Source: CAVTLG01 sp963735495 (GTDB taxonomy: Bacteria > Chloroflexota > Ktedonobacteria > Ktedonobacterales > Ktedonobacteraceae). Taken from it: DNA of 64,000 bases. The position numbers and the translations under genes were made by a program. Each line of letters begins with the position of its first letter. The first letter of the stretch is position 1. Positions 46,724 to 56,060 of the stretch are shown one piece after another. The notes under the pieces were generated by a model. It ran no database searches, was not told where the DNA came from, and saw nothing but the letters and a program-made list of their open reading frames with translations. The stretch spans positions 620,001 to 684,000 of the forward strand of contig CAVTLG010000002.1 of assembly GCA_963735495.1 (NCBI GenBank), read 5' to 3'.

Positions 46724-46849
46724 AATAAAATCCTTACAGACTAACAATACAATACAAGTCGACGTTATTACGTCGCACACCGTCATTATAACGACAATCC
46801 TGCAGCCTGTCAAGTTTAGGCCGTCTGCTGGGAAGAAGAGAGGGTTCCT
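46724..46849. promoter_or_regulatory. Divergent control region between Ubl operon and XRE repressor
   Basis: The 126-bp gap contains an imperfect palindrome TACGTCGCACACCG and a GACGTTATTACGTCG (about 46759-46773), whose GACGT...ACGTC halves form an inverted repeat suited to a dimeric XRE repressor. Promoter boxes could not be chosen with confidence. Confidence 0.4.
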
Positions 46850-47239
46850 ATGCGTGCTGAGCGAACAAATATAGGCAAACGTGTCCACTCCTACCGTGAG
46901 GCACGAGGATATTCGTTGAGTGACCTCGCACGGTTATCTGGCGTATCACGCAGCTACCTCTATCAAGTGGAGAGCGGCGAAAGCTCCCCCACGGAAGAAA
47001 AACTGCAAGCCCTGGCAGACGCTCTCGAGATCTCAATTGGCGACCTCTTAGGTATTGACGAGGATACAGCACAGATTCCTGAATCTCTCCGCCAGTTTGC
47101 CGAGCAGGAACGCTTGACTCCTGCAGATGTAAGAATGCTTGCACGCATCAGCTACCGGGGAAAGCAACCCGATACGATCGCTAAATGGCAGTTGCTCTAT
47201 CTCGCAATTAAAACCACTACCAATCCTGAGGATCGTTAA
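46850..47239 (+). CDS. XRE-family helix-turn-helix regulator
   Basis: The ATG follows GAGAGGG. The 129-residue protein opens with a Cro/C1-type HTH: GKRVHSYREARGYSLSDLARLSGVSRSYLYQVESGESSPTEEKLQALADALEISIGDLLG. The C-terminal part (about 75-129) is short and helical. It ends with TAATG overlap to the ImmA-type gene, an arrangement in which the peptidase cuts or otherwise inactivates the repressor. It is divergent from the ubiquitin-like operon and probably represses it. Confidence 0.88.
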   Translation: MRAERTNIGKRVHSYREARGYSLSDLARLSGVSRSYLYQVESGESSPTEEKLQALADALEISIGDLLGIDEDTAQIPESLRQFAEQERLTPADVRMLARISYRGKQPDTIAKWQLLYLAIKTTTNPEDR

Positions 47240-48120
47240 TGTTGTCATCACACTACACTGGGAATCCTGCCGTTGATTTTCTCAAAAAGCCATGCACTGG
47301 TAGCCCAGAGCGGCTCATACAACTGTACGCGAGGTTCCTGTTACACACGTCAGGGGCTTATCAGCTTCCAGTCCCGCTTGAGCGTGTCCATGGTTATTTC
47401 GGCTTTTCCGTTCAAGATAATACCTCGCTGGAGCAGCATGGCCTCACAACTGAGGACCTGCGTATCTTTCTCAATGCAGATGACAGACCGACGGTGCAGA
47501 AGTTTACCTTGGCACATGAGCTTATTGAGATCTTCTTTTTTGCCCTTAAGGATGGAGCTGCCGATGAGTGGATGAGCGACGAAATGTTCACGGTGCTCTG
47601 CGACAACAAGGAACGATTTTGCGACCGGGGTGCAGCCGAGCTTGTCATGCCTTTACCTCACTTCCAACAGCTTGTAATAAAACAGCCACTATCTCTCCAG
47701 TGGGCCGAGGAGGTTGCAACACACTGTAAGGTCTCCCTATCTGCCACCCTCTGTCGCATTATTGAAACACAACTTGCACCAGCAGTGTTCATTACCTGGC
47801 GCTATAAGCACAGCCCTAAAGAGTTTATACCCTCGAAAATTGGGCAGGGGAATCTCTTTGGCTCTCCTGAGGAGATGGACCCACCAAAGAAGATGCGTGT
47901 TGAGACGGTTTACTCCCCACCTGACTCTCCGTTCATCCCTGTTAACAAGTCAGTATCTGAAGAATCTTCTATTCATCAGGCTTTTCGCAGAGAAAAGCCT
48001 ACAGCTGCCTTCGAGGACCTTGACCTCGTTGGTATTCGTGGGTGCTTCTTCGTGGAATCCCGCCCGTTCACTGTAGATGGAGAGCGGCGGGTTATGTCTC
48101 TGCTCCACCTCGATACGTAG
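47239..48120 (+). CDS. ImmA/IrrE-like protein with altered metal site
   Basis: The ATG overlaps the XRE stop (TAATG). The 293-residue protein has an ImmA/IrrE-type core around residues 88-140: RPTVQKFTLAHELIEIFFF and then FCDRGAAELVMPLPHFQ. The usual HExxH is HELIE here, so the second zinc His is Glu. The AAELVMP signature is present. The C-terminal 120 residues are unlike typical members. In phages and mobile elements such proteins sense a signal and relieve repression by the XRE partner. The altered site may mean lower peptidase activity or a different metal. Confidence 0.8.
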   Translation: MLSSHYTGNPAVDFLKKPCTGSPERLIQLYARFLLHTSGAYQLPVPLERVHGYFGFSVQDNTSLEQHGLTTEDLRIFLNADDRPTVQKFTLAHELIEIFFFALKDGAADEWMSDEMFTVLCDNKERFCDRGAAELVMPLPHFQQLVIKQPLSLQWAEEVATHCKVSLSATLCRIIETQLAPAVFITWRYKHSPKEFIPSKIGQGNLFGSPEEMDPPKKMRVETVYSPPDSPFIPVNKSVSEESSIHQAFRREKPTAAFEDLDLVGIRGCFFVESRPFTVDGERRVMSLLHLDT

Positions 48121-48256
48121 TAAAGCCCATGACGATAATGGCACATTTGGCCTGTCAGTGCAATCGTCACGCAGTTTTGGGCACATTTCCACGAATTATC
48201 GAAAGATACCTGTCCCAGAAGAGAAGCACGGGAGCTAGCATAACAGTGCTACAAGT

Positions 48257-48385
48257 AGTTTGTTGACTTGGGAAAGAGCGCTTCCTTGCAGTTCTGCTGG
48301 TACTTGGTCCTGCTTGAAATTCTTCTTGCTACACTAGCGGCACCCAATTGCTCTCGTTTGAAGAAATTTTCGCTGTCAACAAACT
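48257..48385. repeat. 129-bp element with 11-bp terminal inverted repeats
   Basis: AGTTTGTTGAC (48257-48267) and its exact complement GTCAACAAACT (48375-48385) flank 107 bp without coding capacity. This could be a MITE or a large hairpin. Confidence 0.4.
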
Positions 48386-48523
48386 GCCAGTAGTAATAGT
48401 TGCAACGTTGCCCATTTGCCCAACGGGTGGAGCCCGTCAGAAGCGGGTTATCGATAATCGTCTAGCCCGTGAGTACCGGACGGTTACTCGGAATTGCCTC
48501 GTCCGTTCGAATTAGCAGCATCC

Positions 48524-48667
48524 ATGGAGAGAGCAGAGCTATGTCAGACATCACTTTCCGGCCATCTGGTCGATAGACGCAAGTTATATATCGGTGGCTT
48601 CAGTTTTACTGATATCACCCAATATGAGGCCGTGGGTAAAGTGATGCTCACTCCTGTTTTTGGCTGA
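48524..48667 (+). CDS. Possible small ORF (47 aa) before the helicase gene
   Basis: An ATG at 48524 opens a frame of 47 codons (MERAELCQTSLSGHLVDRRK, then IGGFSFTDITQYEAVGKV). Its ribosome site is poor. A 13-bp imperfect inverted repeat (GGCCGTGGGTAAA at 48628-48640 and TTTACCCACAGCC at 48701-48713) overlaps its end. The wider gap 48121-48933 holds nothing else I can support except the 129-bp element. I rate this a possible gene remnant. Confidence 0.2.
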   Translation: MERAELCQTSLSGHLVDRRKLYIGGFSFTDITQYEAVGKVMLTPVFG

Positions 48668-48933
48668 TTCAAATGGCCGAGTGCATTGGCTTCTCAATCT
48701 TTTACCCACAGCCCCTGATTAAGTATTGGAACAGTTGACGTGACGTCTGCGAGGAGAACATGAATACCGAACAAGACGAAAGGCCCATCCATATGGTCAG
48801 CCAACGTATTTTGAGCCTTTGTTACCACAGAAAGACTGTCGTACTATCAATCCAGTGCGCTGTGGTGTGTGGAGCGTTGTTCTCAGACCACCCTGGTTAA
48901 GATCTTCTGCAACGGATTGAGTGTTAACATTTA

Positions 48934-51900
48934 GTGGTTATGTTGAGGGTCGTAGTGAAGAAGAAAATTCTACCTGTTACATCGAAAGAGCCTGGACGTC
49001 AACACATACTCTACATTCCGTCATGCTTCTCAAAAGAGATAGTGATCGATGGTAACCGTGCTCGCCAGCTCTTGGCACCCGAAGAACGAGCGTCGCTATT
49101 CACGAGTTCAGGTACAACGAAAGTAACTACAGGTCAGCACCACTTTCGGGTCCTTCGGCGGAATGCTCCAGTTGAGAAAGGTGAACGAGCGTTGATCGTC
49201 CCTCCAGAACTGGACCTCAACATGCTATCTGATCTCCGCAATGTACCTGGCGTACGTTGGTTTGGGCATCTCGTTCCACATACCCCGTGTGACGTACTAG
49301 AGTCGCTCAAAGGGGCATTTCACTTCCAGGTTGACAACCCTGACGATGGTACCCGTGGTCTGCGGGTTCCCCAGTTAGGAGCGCTTCATTCCGTACTTGG
49401 TTACTGGACGATACGGGCATCGATGCCTGCAACAGTGGTGATGCCCACGGGTACGGGCAAGACTGAGACAATGCTTGCGCTCTTCGCCTGGGAACGCCTG
49501 CCCCGGCTGCTGGTAGTCGTTCCCTCAGATGCTCTGCGTGACCAAATTGCCAGCAAGTTTGAGACGCTTGGCATCTTGCAGGATTTCAGTATAGTGGCAA
49601 TGAGCGCCTTCTGTCCCATCGTCGGGCGCATTCGACATGGCTTCTCCTCAGAGTACAGAGCGAGCGAATTCGCCGAAGCTTGCAACGTCATTGTTGCCAC
49701 CCCAAGTTCTCTCAATGCGTCGCCTCCGGACGTACTGACTGCTTTGTTCGCCACCTGCTCGCATCTCTTTGTCGACGAGGCCCATCACGTTGCTGCAGCT
49801 ACCTGGCAGGCTATACGCGACGCCTTTGATGGCCGTCCGGTTGTACAGTTCACTGCTACACCTTTCCGAGAGGACGGTAAGCATCTCGGAGGACGTCTCC
49901 TGTATGCCTTCCCGCTGCGAGAGGCTCAGCGGCAGGGCTACTTCTCCCAAATTAATTACGTCTCGGTTGTGGATTTTGATGATCCTGACCGTGCCATCGC
50001 TCAACGTGCAGCCGACCAACTCCGCAGCGACCTTGTAGCTGGGTTCGACCATCTGATTATGGCGCGCGTATGCAGAATTGGCCGAGCACACGAGATTCTA
50101 GACCTCTACTCCTCCATCGCCAGTGATCTCCATCCGGTCATTGTACACAGCAACGCTTCGCAGAAATCCCGTCAGGCGGCTCTCGCAGCTATCAAGTCTC
50201 GGAGCAGCCGGATCATCGTCTGTGTCGATATGCTCGGCGAAGGCTTCGATCTGCCCTCTCTCAAGATCGCTGCGATCCACGATCCACACAAGAGCCTGGG
50301 TGTAACACTCCAATTCATCGGTCGCTTCGCACGAACCACTGATGCATCGATCGGTGACGCCACAGTTGTCGTCGGGCGACCAGACGGTGAATACGACAAT
50401 ACCCTTCGCAAGCTCTATGCTGAGGATGCGGATTGGAACCTGTTGATTCGTGACATCTCCGAAGCAGTTGTTGGATACCAACAAGAGATCAGTGATTTTG
50501 AAACTGCCTTCACCGAACTCCCCGAGGCGATCACTTTGCGAAGTCTGCTCCCGAAGATGAGCGCAGTTGTCTATCGCTCACACAGTTCTGACTGGAAACC
50601 TGAGGCGATTCTCGACGTCTATCCAGAGGAATGCCTTGTGACTGTCCCAATCGGCCTTAACCTTCGGGATGGCATTGCTTGGTTCGTTACAGAGGAGCGA
50701 ACAGAAGTTCCTTGGGGCGACGTCAAGACGCTCGAGGACATCAGCCACAACCTCTACATCCTGTACTGGGATGCAGCGGCTCGGCTGCTCTACATTCATA
50801 GTTCAAACAACGGCACCTTGCACGAAGATCTCGCAACTGCCGTATGTGGGAAGGATGCCGAATGCATCAAGGGTGAGAACGTCTACCGGGTCATGGCAAA
50901 AGCCAAGCGGCTGGTGCCCACGAATGTGGGCGTCGTCGACGTTCGCAATCGAGCACGTCGCTTCTCGATGCATGTTGGGGCCGACGTCTCCGAGGGTTTT
51001 CCGGTTGCCGAGGCTCAGACGAAGACCAAGACGAATATCTTTGCGTATGGCTTCGAAGAGGGCAACCGTATCAGCATTGGGGCTTCACTGAAAGGAAGAG
51101 TATGGAGCCACCGAGTGGCCGGGTCAATCAAGGAATGGATGACCTGGTGTGACGACATTGGCCGCAAATTGACGGATAGCGCCATCAGCGTCGACGAAGT
51201 GCTGGCCCACTTTATCCGCCCACAGGTCGTCGAAGCTCGGCCGCCACTTGTGCCATTGGGACTCGAGTGGCCTTGGGAGTTGTTTCAAAGTACCACGGAA
51301 GAGGTACGTATCGAGCAGGACGGTGCAACGTGGCCATTAGTGGATGTTGCGCTTGAGCTAACAGCCCACAGCACTCTTGGACCCATCGCGTTCAAGGTAT
51401 CCACGCCTATTGCGAGCTGCGCCTACGAACTCGACATCGCGAGAGGTGCAATGCAATTCCGAGCATGCGGACCGGAGGCTTACGTCCGCATCCGACAAAG
51501 CAGCAGACCTCTCAGTGAATTTCTCGGCCAGCGGGGTTTGATTATCCATTTCGAGAAGGAAGCCATAGTTGAACCACCCGGGATACTCCTCCAGTCAAAC
51601 CGCAACCTCCCACCGTACGATCCCACACACATGGAGGTACTCGACTGGAGTGGCGTCAACCTGCGGAAGGAGTCACAAGGACCGGCCAGGGATGCCGATT
51701 CGATCCAAGCGAGGGTCATCAGGTATCTCCAGACCATCGGTAATTGGGATCTCCTAATTGACGACGATGGATCTGGTGAGATCGCCGATATAGTCGCCAT
51801 GCGCTTAGAAGAGGATGTGTTGCACATCCGGCTCGTACACTGCAAGTTCTCCAGTGAGGCGTCTCCGGGCGCTCGCATTGGGGATCTTTATGAGGTGTGC

Positions 51901-52206
51901 GGCCAAGCGCAGAAATCTGCGCGGTGGAAGCGTAATCTGGCATTGATGTTCGATCATCTCATACGAAGGGAGAAGAGCCGCAGAAATCGCTATGGCCGCA
52001 CTGGCATCATCCTTGGGGATGGGAACAAGTTGTACGCACTCGAGGATAAGTCTCGTTATGTCCGAGCCCAGTTCTCAATAGTGATCGCACAACCTGGTCT
52101 CGCGAAGAAGATCATCTCAGCTCCCTCGCTCGAACTCCTTGCCTCGACAGAGGTCTATCTCCACGAGACAGCATGTGCAACCCTTGAAATCTACTGCAGC
52201 CCTTGA
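48934..52206 (+). CDS. SF2 DEAH helicase with probable C-terminal nuclease domain
   Basis: The 1090-residue protein starts at a GTG (48934) or ATG (48940) without a good ribosome site. Its SF2 helicase core has Walker A MPTGTGKT, DEAH motif LFVDEAHHVAA, TATP motif QFTATPFRED, and motif VI QFIGRFARTTD. The 250 residues before the core are unrecognised. The end contains EIADIVAMRLEEDVLHIRLVHCKFS, with an Asp followed by strand and HCK that resembles a PD-(D/E)xK nuclease; a GDLYEVCGQAQKSARWK helix follows. Type III-like restriction or phage-defence helicase-nucleases have this layout. It is the last cargo gene; the right transposon repeats begin only 10 bp after its stop. GC content is higher than in the tni genes. 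Confidence 0.85.
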   Translation: MVMLRVVVKKKILPVTSKEPGRQHILYIPSCFSKEIVIDGNRARQLLAPEERASLFTSSGTTKVTTGQHHFRVLRRNAPVEKGERALIVPPELDLNMLSDLRNVPGVRWFGHLVPHTPCDVLESLKGAFHFQVDNPDDGTRGLRVPQLGALHSVLGYWTIRASMPATVVMPTGTGKTETMLALFAWERLPRLLVVVPSDALRDQIASKFETLGILQDFSIVAMSAFCPIVGRIRHGFSSEYRASEFAEACNVIVATPSSLNASPPDVLTALFATCSHLFVDEAHHVAAATWQAIRDAFDGRPVVQFTATPFREDGKHLGGRLLYAFPLREAQRQGYFSQINYVSVVDFDDPDRAIAQRAADQLRSDLVAGFDHLIMARVCRIGRAHEILDLYSSIASDLHPVIVHSNASQKSRQAALAAIKSRSSRIIVCVDMLGEGFDLPSLKIAAIHDPHKSLGVTLQFIGRFARTTDASIGDATVVVGRPDGEYDNTLRKLYAEDADWNLLIRDISEAVVGYQQEISDFETAFTELPEAITLRSLLPKMSAVVYRSHSSDWKPEAILDVYPEECLVTVPIGLNLRDGIAWFVTEERTEVPWGDVKTLEDISHNLYILYWDAAARLLYIHSSNNGTLHEDLATAVCGKDAECIKGENVYRVMAKAKRLVPTNVGVVDVRNRARRFSMHVGADVSEGFPVAEAQTKTKTNIFAYGFEEGNRISIGASLKGRVWSHRVAGSIKEWMTWCDDIGRKLTDSAISVDEVLAHFIRPQVVEARPPLVPLGLEWPWELFQSTTEEVRIEQDGATWPLVDVALELTAHSTLGPIAFKVSTPIASCAYELDIARGAMQFRACGPEAYVRIRQSSRPLSEFLGQRGLIIHFEKEAIVEPPGILLQSNRNLPPYDPTHMEVLDWSGVNLRKESQGPARDADSIQARVIRYLQTIGNWDLLIDDDGSGEIADIVAMRLEEDVLHIRLVHCKFSSEASPGARIGDLYEVCGQAQKSARWKRNLALMFDHLIRREKSRRNRYGRTGIILGDGNKLYALEDKSRYVRAQFSIVIAQPGLAKKIISAPSLELLASTEVYLHETACATLEIYCSP

Positions 52207-52213
52207 CTGGGAT

Positions 52214-52255
52214 AACCCAAATATTTATCGCTCAACCCGAATATTTGTGGAATAG
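52214..52255 (+). mobile_element. Right end of Tn7-like transposon: two inverted repeats
   Basis: AACCCAAATATTTATCG (52214-52230) and AACCCGAATATTTGTGG (52234-52250) are 20 bp apart. Their complement matches the left repeats at CACAAATATT(T/C)GGG, and the orientation is opposite to the left copies, as expected for the two ends of one element. The precise terminus lies a little beyond 52250 and was not identified. The stretch 52260-52860 between it and the next gene holds no gene I can support. Confidence 0.55.
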
Positions 52256-52862
52256 ACGGCCAACTATATTAGGAATAAGAACATACAGCTCATTTATGCT
52301 TGAGCTAATGCTAGATATTCGCGGAAAATGACAGAGTTCCATTGTCCCCTTAATATCTCGCGGTACTCCTGTATCGGTTTAACTAGTATCCACAGTGCAC
52401 CCATCCTATTCGTTCGCGAGATTTTTCCTTTTATTCCATATTTACCTTCGAGCATTTCAAGCGTATGATAAATATTGCCGAGCTATAGCAAGAGATCTTA
52501 CAGATTGGAGAAGAATATGACGCAAGATAAACCACAATGGAATGGATTCCGAGGCGTGAGCGTTCTATTAAGTAGAAAGAACCATCTGTAAGAGTTGAGC
52601 TATCTGGACTGTGAGACACCCCATAAAATGATGTACAGATGGAATTCGGTCTCCTCAAGAAGACCGGTTGCAAGCCGACCTGATGACGATTTCCTCAGAT
52701 CTGTATAGCGTTGTTTGACCATGATGCCTCACTCGATACATTGATCAAGATTCCCGTACAGCAGGGAAAGCGCGTACCAGACGAAAAATATCTGAGAACG
52801 AACAGCAGAAATAACAGATGAACCGAGAAGATGGCAGAGAAATGGGACGGAGGGAAACAACT

Positions 52863-54806
52863 ATGGCAAAGATCCAAACTGGAGCTGATAGGAAAAGCCA
52901 ATTCAAGCTGCTGCCGGAGGCTGCTATTCAAGCTTTCACTGATGATGCGAGCTTTCAAAAAGGGTATGACTACTACCTCAGTCATGCTATCGTCGAGCCA
53001 ACCCTGAGTGAGTCAGTTCTCAGAGCGTTTTGCCACGGTTCGAGCGGGAACTCCTACTGCGTCGAGGCAACCTTGCTGCCAGCAGGCGAAAGAAGTGCGC
53101 CCACACTGGCTTCCGCTGACTGTGGTTGCCCTCGGGGAGGCTTCTGCAAGCATCTGGTGGCCTTGCTACTTACCTGGCTCTATCAGCCAGAACGTTTTGT
53201 AGTATGCTCGGGTCTCATAGGGCGGCTGAGCACGAAGCGTCGTGAAGAGTTACTAGCCCTGCTGGAACAACTGATGCAGCGGCAGCCTGATATAGAATCG
53301 CTGATTGAGATGCTGATAGAACTTCCTCTGACACCTACAGAGCAAGAGCAAAAGCGGCCAGGGAAGGGACGAGAGCGCACGCTTGATCCTTCCGCTATTC
53401 AAAGCCAGGTGGCTTTGGCTTTCTACAACGCGGGAGAAGGATGGGGTGCAGCCAGTCGCATTGCCGCTGAGTTAGACCATCTGTGTGACATCGGCAAGAG
53501 CTTTACTGAGGCGGAGCAGTGGGCCAACGCACAGGTAGTCTATGCGACTATCGCAGAGGAAACCGAGGCTCAATATGAGAGGCTACGCGACGAGGGTCAG
53601 ATCAGTTGGATCCTGGATAAATGCGCTACTGGTCTGGTAGCGTGCCTAAATGCTCAGTCTACCCTCCCACAAGATGAACGGTTGGACGCTGCAGAACGCG
53701 AAGCTCTGCTCACGACGCTGTTCAGCCTCTGGCAATTTGGGCACCATTACGGCGGGATCGCAGTGGATATTCCGGCAGCCATTGCCGGGAAGGCGACAAA
53801 GCACGAACGGAAAAAGGTTGAGGCATGGTTACGCCAGGAGATGAGACCGGGACAAGATTCCTCAAGCACATGGTACAATCCCGGAATCGTCGATTTTGTG
53901 GTGACACTCAAACAAGCAGGGCACAGCAGCGATGAGGACATGCTTGAGGAGTATCGCAACGCCGGTCTCTCCAAGGAATTGACAGAGAAATTCCTACAGC
54001 TTGGCCGCACAAACGAAGCTCTGGCCGTCGCCCAAGCAAGCTTGGTCGAGCCCACGGACGTGACCTGGTTCGCAGAACAACTGCTGAAATTGGGTGAAGC
54101 ATGGCGAGAACAGGCTCTGGCATTTGTGAAAACGAGGCTGGACGAGGTCGAACCTGCTCTGCAGAGCAAGCCCCAGGATTTCACCAGCGCACGCACAGCA
54201 GATACCTACCGGCGCTGGCTGAGCGAAAAATATCTCTTGTATGGCAAGGCAAAGCAAGCTCTGGATATGGAGTTTGCTCGCTTCCAGATCAAGCCGGATG
54301 AAACCATCTATCACTCCGTTCGATCGGCAGCCCAGGCTGCTGGTCAGCCAGCAGCGTTGTGGGCCGGACTGCGACCACGATTGATACAGACGTTAGAGCA
54401 GCAAAGCCATTGGGGAGCGCTCGTCAGTATCTATCTGGATGAGGGAGAAATCCGCCAAGCATTAGCAGCTCTGACAAAGATAGAACACCAATCACGCCCA
54501 TCGCTCTACGGATATGGATACGGCTATCCTTCCACTCCCAGTCACTATCAAATTCAAGTGGCAAAAGCAGCAGAAGAGCTCTATCCAGATGAGGCAATTC
54601 GGCTGTATGAGCGTGTTGTGGAAGAGTTTATCGCTGGACGTGGGCGTGAAAATTACCAGCAAGCGGTAGGTTACTTGACCCGAGTCAAACAGCTCTACCA
54701 AAAGCAAAGGCGTGAGCCAGAGTGGCATGCATATATTACCAACCTGCGCAATAGCAACAAGAGTCTACGGGCATTGAAAGAAGAACTGGATAAAAGAAAG
54801 ATGTAG
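52863..54806 (+). CDS. SWIM zinc-finger protein
   Basis: I choose the ATG at 52863, preceded by GGAGGG; a start at 52818 is less likely. The 647-residue protein has a SWIM domain at about 60-105 (ADCGCPRGGFCKHLVALLL, the CxCx(n)CxH motif). A long helical part follows with repeated HEAT/TPR-like helices (e.g. NEALAVAQASLVEPTDVTWFAEQLL) to the end (NYQQAVGYLTRVKQLYQ...EWHAYITNL). SWIM domains bind DNA or proteins. Members of this kind are usually called zinc finger SWIM domain-containing proteins of unknown role. A fragment of a relative lies at 58959 on the other strand. It is the first gene outside the transposon-like region. Confidence 0.85.
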   Translation: MAKIQTGADRKSQFKLLPEAAIQAFTDDASFQKGYDYYLSHAIVEPTLSESVLRAFCHGSSGNSYCVEATLLPAGERSAPTLASADCGCPRGGFCKHLVALLLTWLYQPERFVVCSGLIGRLSTKRREELLALLEQLMQRQPDIESLIEMLIELPLTPTEQEQKRPGKGRERTLDPSAIQSQVALAFYNAGEGWGAASRIAAELDHLCDIGKSFTEAEQWANAQVVYATIAEETEAQYERLRDEGQISWILDKCATGLVACLNAQSTLPQDERLDAAEREALLTTLFSLWQFGHHYGGIAVDIPAAIAGKATKHERKKVEAWLRQEMRPGQDSSSTWYNPGIVDFVVTLKQAGHSSDEDMLEEYRNAGLSKELTEKFLQLGRTNEALAVAQASLVEPTDVTWFAEQLLKLGEAWREQALAFVKTRLDEVEPALQSKPQDFTSARTADTYRRWLSEKYLLYGKAKQALDMEFARFQIKPDETIYHSVRSAAQAAGQPAALWAGLRPRLIQTLEQQSHWGALVSIYLDEGEIRQALAALTKIEHQSRPSLYGYGYGYPSTPSHYQIQVAKAAEELYPDEAIRLYERVVEEFIAGRGRENYQQAVGYLTRVKQLYQKQRREPEWHAYITNLRNSNKSLRALKEELDKRKM

Positions 54807-54865
54807 TGAGGTACTGAAGCTTTGCTCGATCGCTGCATACGTGAGAATGTCACACGAGGAGAAAT

Positions 54866-55682
54866 ATGTCAAGAAAATCAAAGCCATCAAAACAGAAAAA
54901 AAGTGTCATCACCAGCTCGCCGCCAGTTGACAAGTATCTCGACCTCATCGGACAGCAAATCTTTCAAGGGAACTACGCTGAGGCCGTTACTCACTGCGAA
55001 CGTCTGTTAAACTACCTTCCACGACATGCGCCACAGCGCGTTGATGTACTGGCGCAACTTGGAACTGCACAAGCCATGCTTCAGAACTTTCCGCAAAGCT
55101 ATAAAGCGTTGACCCAGGCGCTTGCTCTCGATCCGAAGAATGCTGAACTCTGGTACAACCGGAGCACAGCGAGCTGCTTTACATCGCGCTTTGGTCAGGC
55201 GTTATGGGACATTGAGCGTGCTATCGAACTGAATACGAGCAGTGAACTGACTGAGAGGCTCAATCAGGAATTGCAGTTTAGTCGGAAGCTAGCAGAAGAG
55301 TCGAGAAAACTGCGTGGACCAGACTTTACGCTTGATCAACTTGTTCGAGCAAGAAAACCTCTTTCAGCAGGGTTTGACATTGATGGAGGCCGGGAAGGGA
55401 GAGGAAGCACAACAGGCTTTTCAAGCATCAATTGCTATGGGTGATTGCTTGCCCCAGCCCTGGGGCAACCTGGGAATATGCTTGATAATGCAGGAACGCT
55501 ACGACGAAGCCGAAGCGGCATTGAGACGTGCGCTTGTTATCGACCCGAAATATACACTCGCAAAAAACAATCTGGCAGCGCTTCCCGAATTCCGGCGAAC
55601 AGGCCCACCAACTATGGTTGCGCTGAACGAACCTTTCAAGCACAGCAAACTCAAGCAATCAATTACTTTTATCAAGGAGTAG
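54866..55682 (+). pseudogene. TPR-repeat protein, frameshifted
   Basis: The ATG at 54866 follows GAGGAG. The first frame runs to about residue 160 (LRGPDFTLDQLV) and then leaves the homologous reading. One extra base (C at 55346) accounts for it: without it the text reads TLDQLVEQENLFQQGLTLMEAGKGEE and continues in the frame ending 55682. The repaired protein of about 271 residues closely resembles the 260-residue TPR protein at 58109 over its full length. TPR units (NYAEAVTHCERLLNYLP; SYKALTQALALDPKNAELWYNR; RYDEAEAALRRALVIDP) are clear. It acts presumably as a scaffold with the SWIM protein upstream. Confidence 0.8.
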
Positions 55683-55867
55683 CATATAGCACACTCTGGT
55701 CAACACCGCTGCAGGAGTATATTGTGCTGTTGGCACAAGAGCAAATCACTTCTATCAGTATCTTTGGGGCAAAGCAGATCCTTCACCCGGTAAATGGGCG
55801 GATTACACTTAAGCTCTCCGCTGAACCAGTGTACATCCTGGGAGATATCACCAGCGTGCTAGCTTGA
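55683..55867 (+). pseudogene. Fragment resembling a glycoside-hydrolase C-terminal strand region
   Basis: A frame open before and after 55683 ends in SISIFGAKQILHPVNGRITLKLSAEPVYILGD. The PVNGRITLKLSAEPVYI pattern is typical of the last beta-sandwich strands of several glycoside hydrolases. There is no start codon with a ribosome site and no catalytic domain, so I read it as a decayed remnant. Confidence 0.4.
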
Positions 55868-55882
55868 TTGTCTTTGGCAATC

Positions 55883-55903
55883 AGCAGGAAAACGCTGCTT
55901 TTT
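55883..55903 (+). terminator. Short hairpin with T-run
   Basis: AGCAG and CTGCT enclose a 7-nt loop (GAAAACG) and are followed by TTTTT. The five-base stem is short for an intrinsic terminator. It would end the SWIM-TPR transcript. Confidence 0.4.
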
Positions 55904-56060
55904 CATCTCCTCTGTGAGAATTGGCAAGCCCTGCTTTTAATAAAGAAGCATTGACATATTTCACACAAGTAGTCTATGCTTGGGTTAAATGCAAATAAAA
56001 GAAGATTAAAGAAGGAAGTACATAACATACTACTTCTTGAAGAGGAGAAAAGAACTGCCA

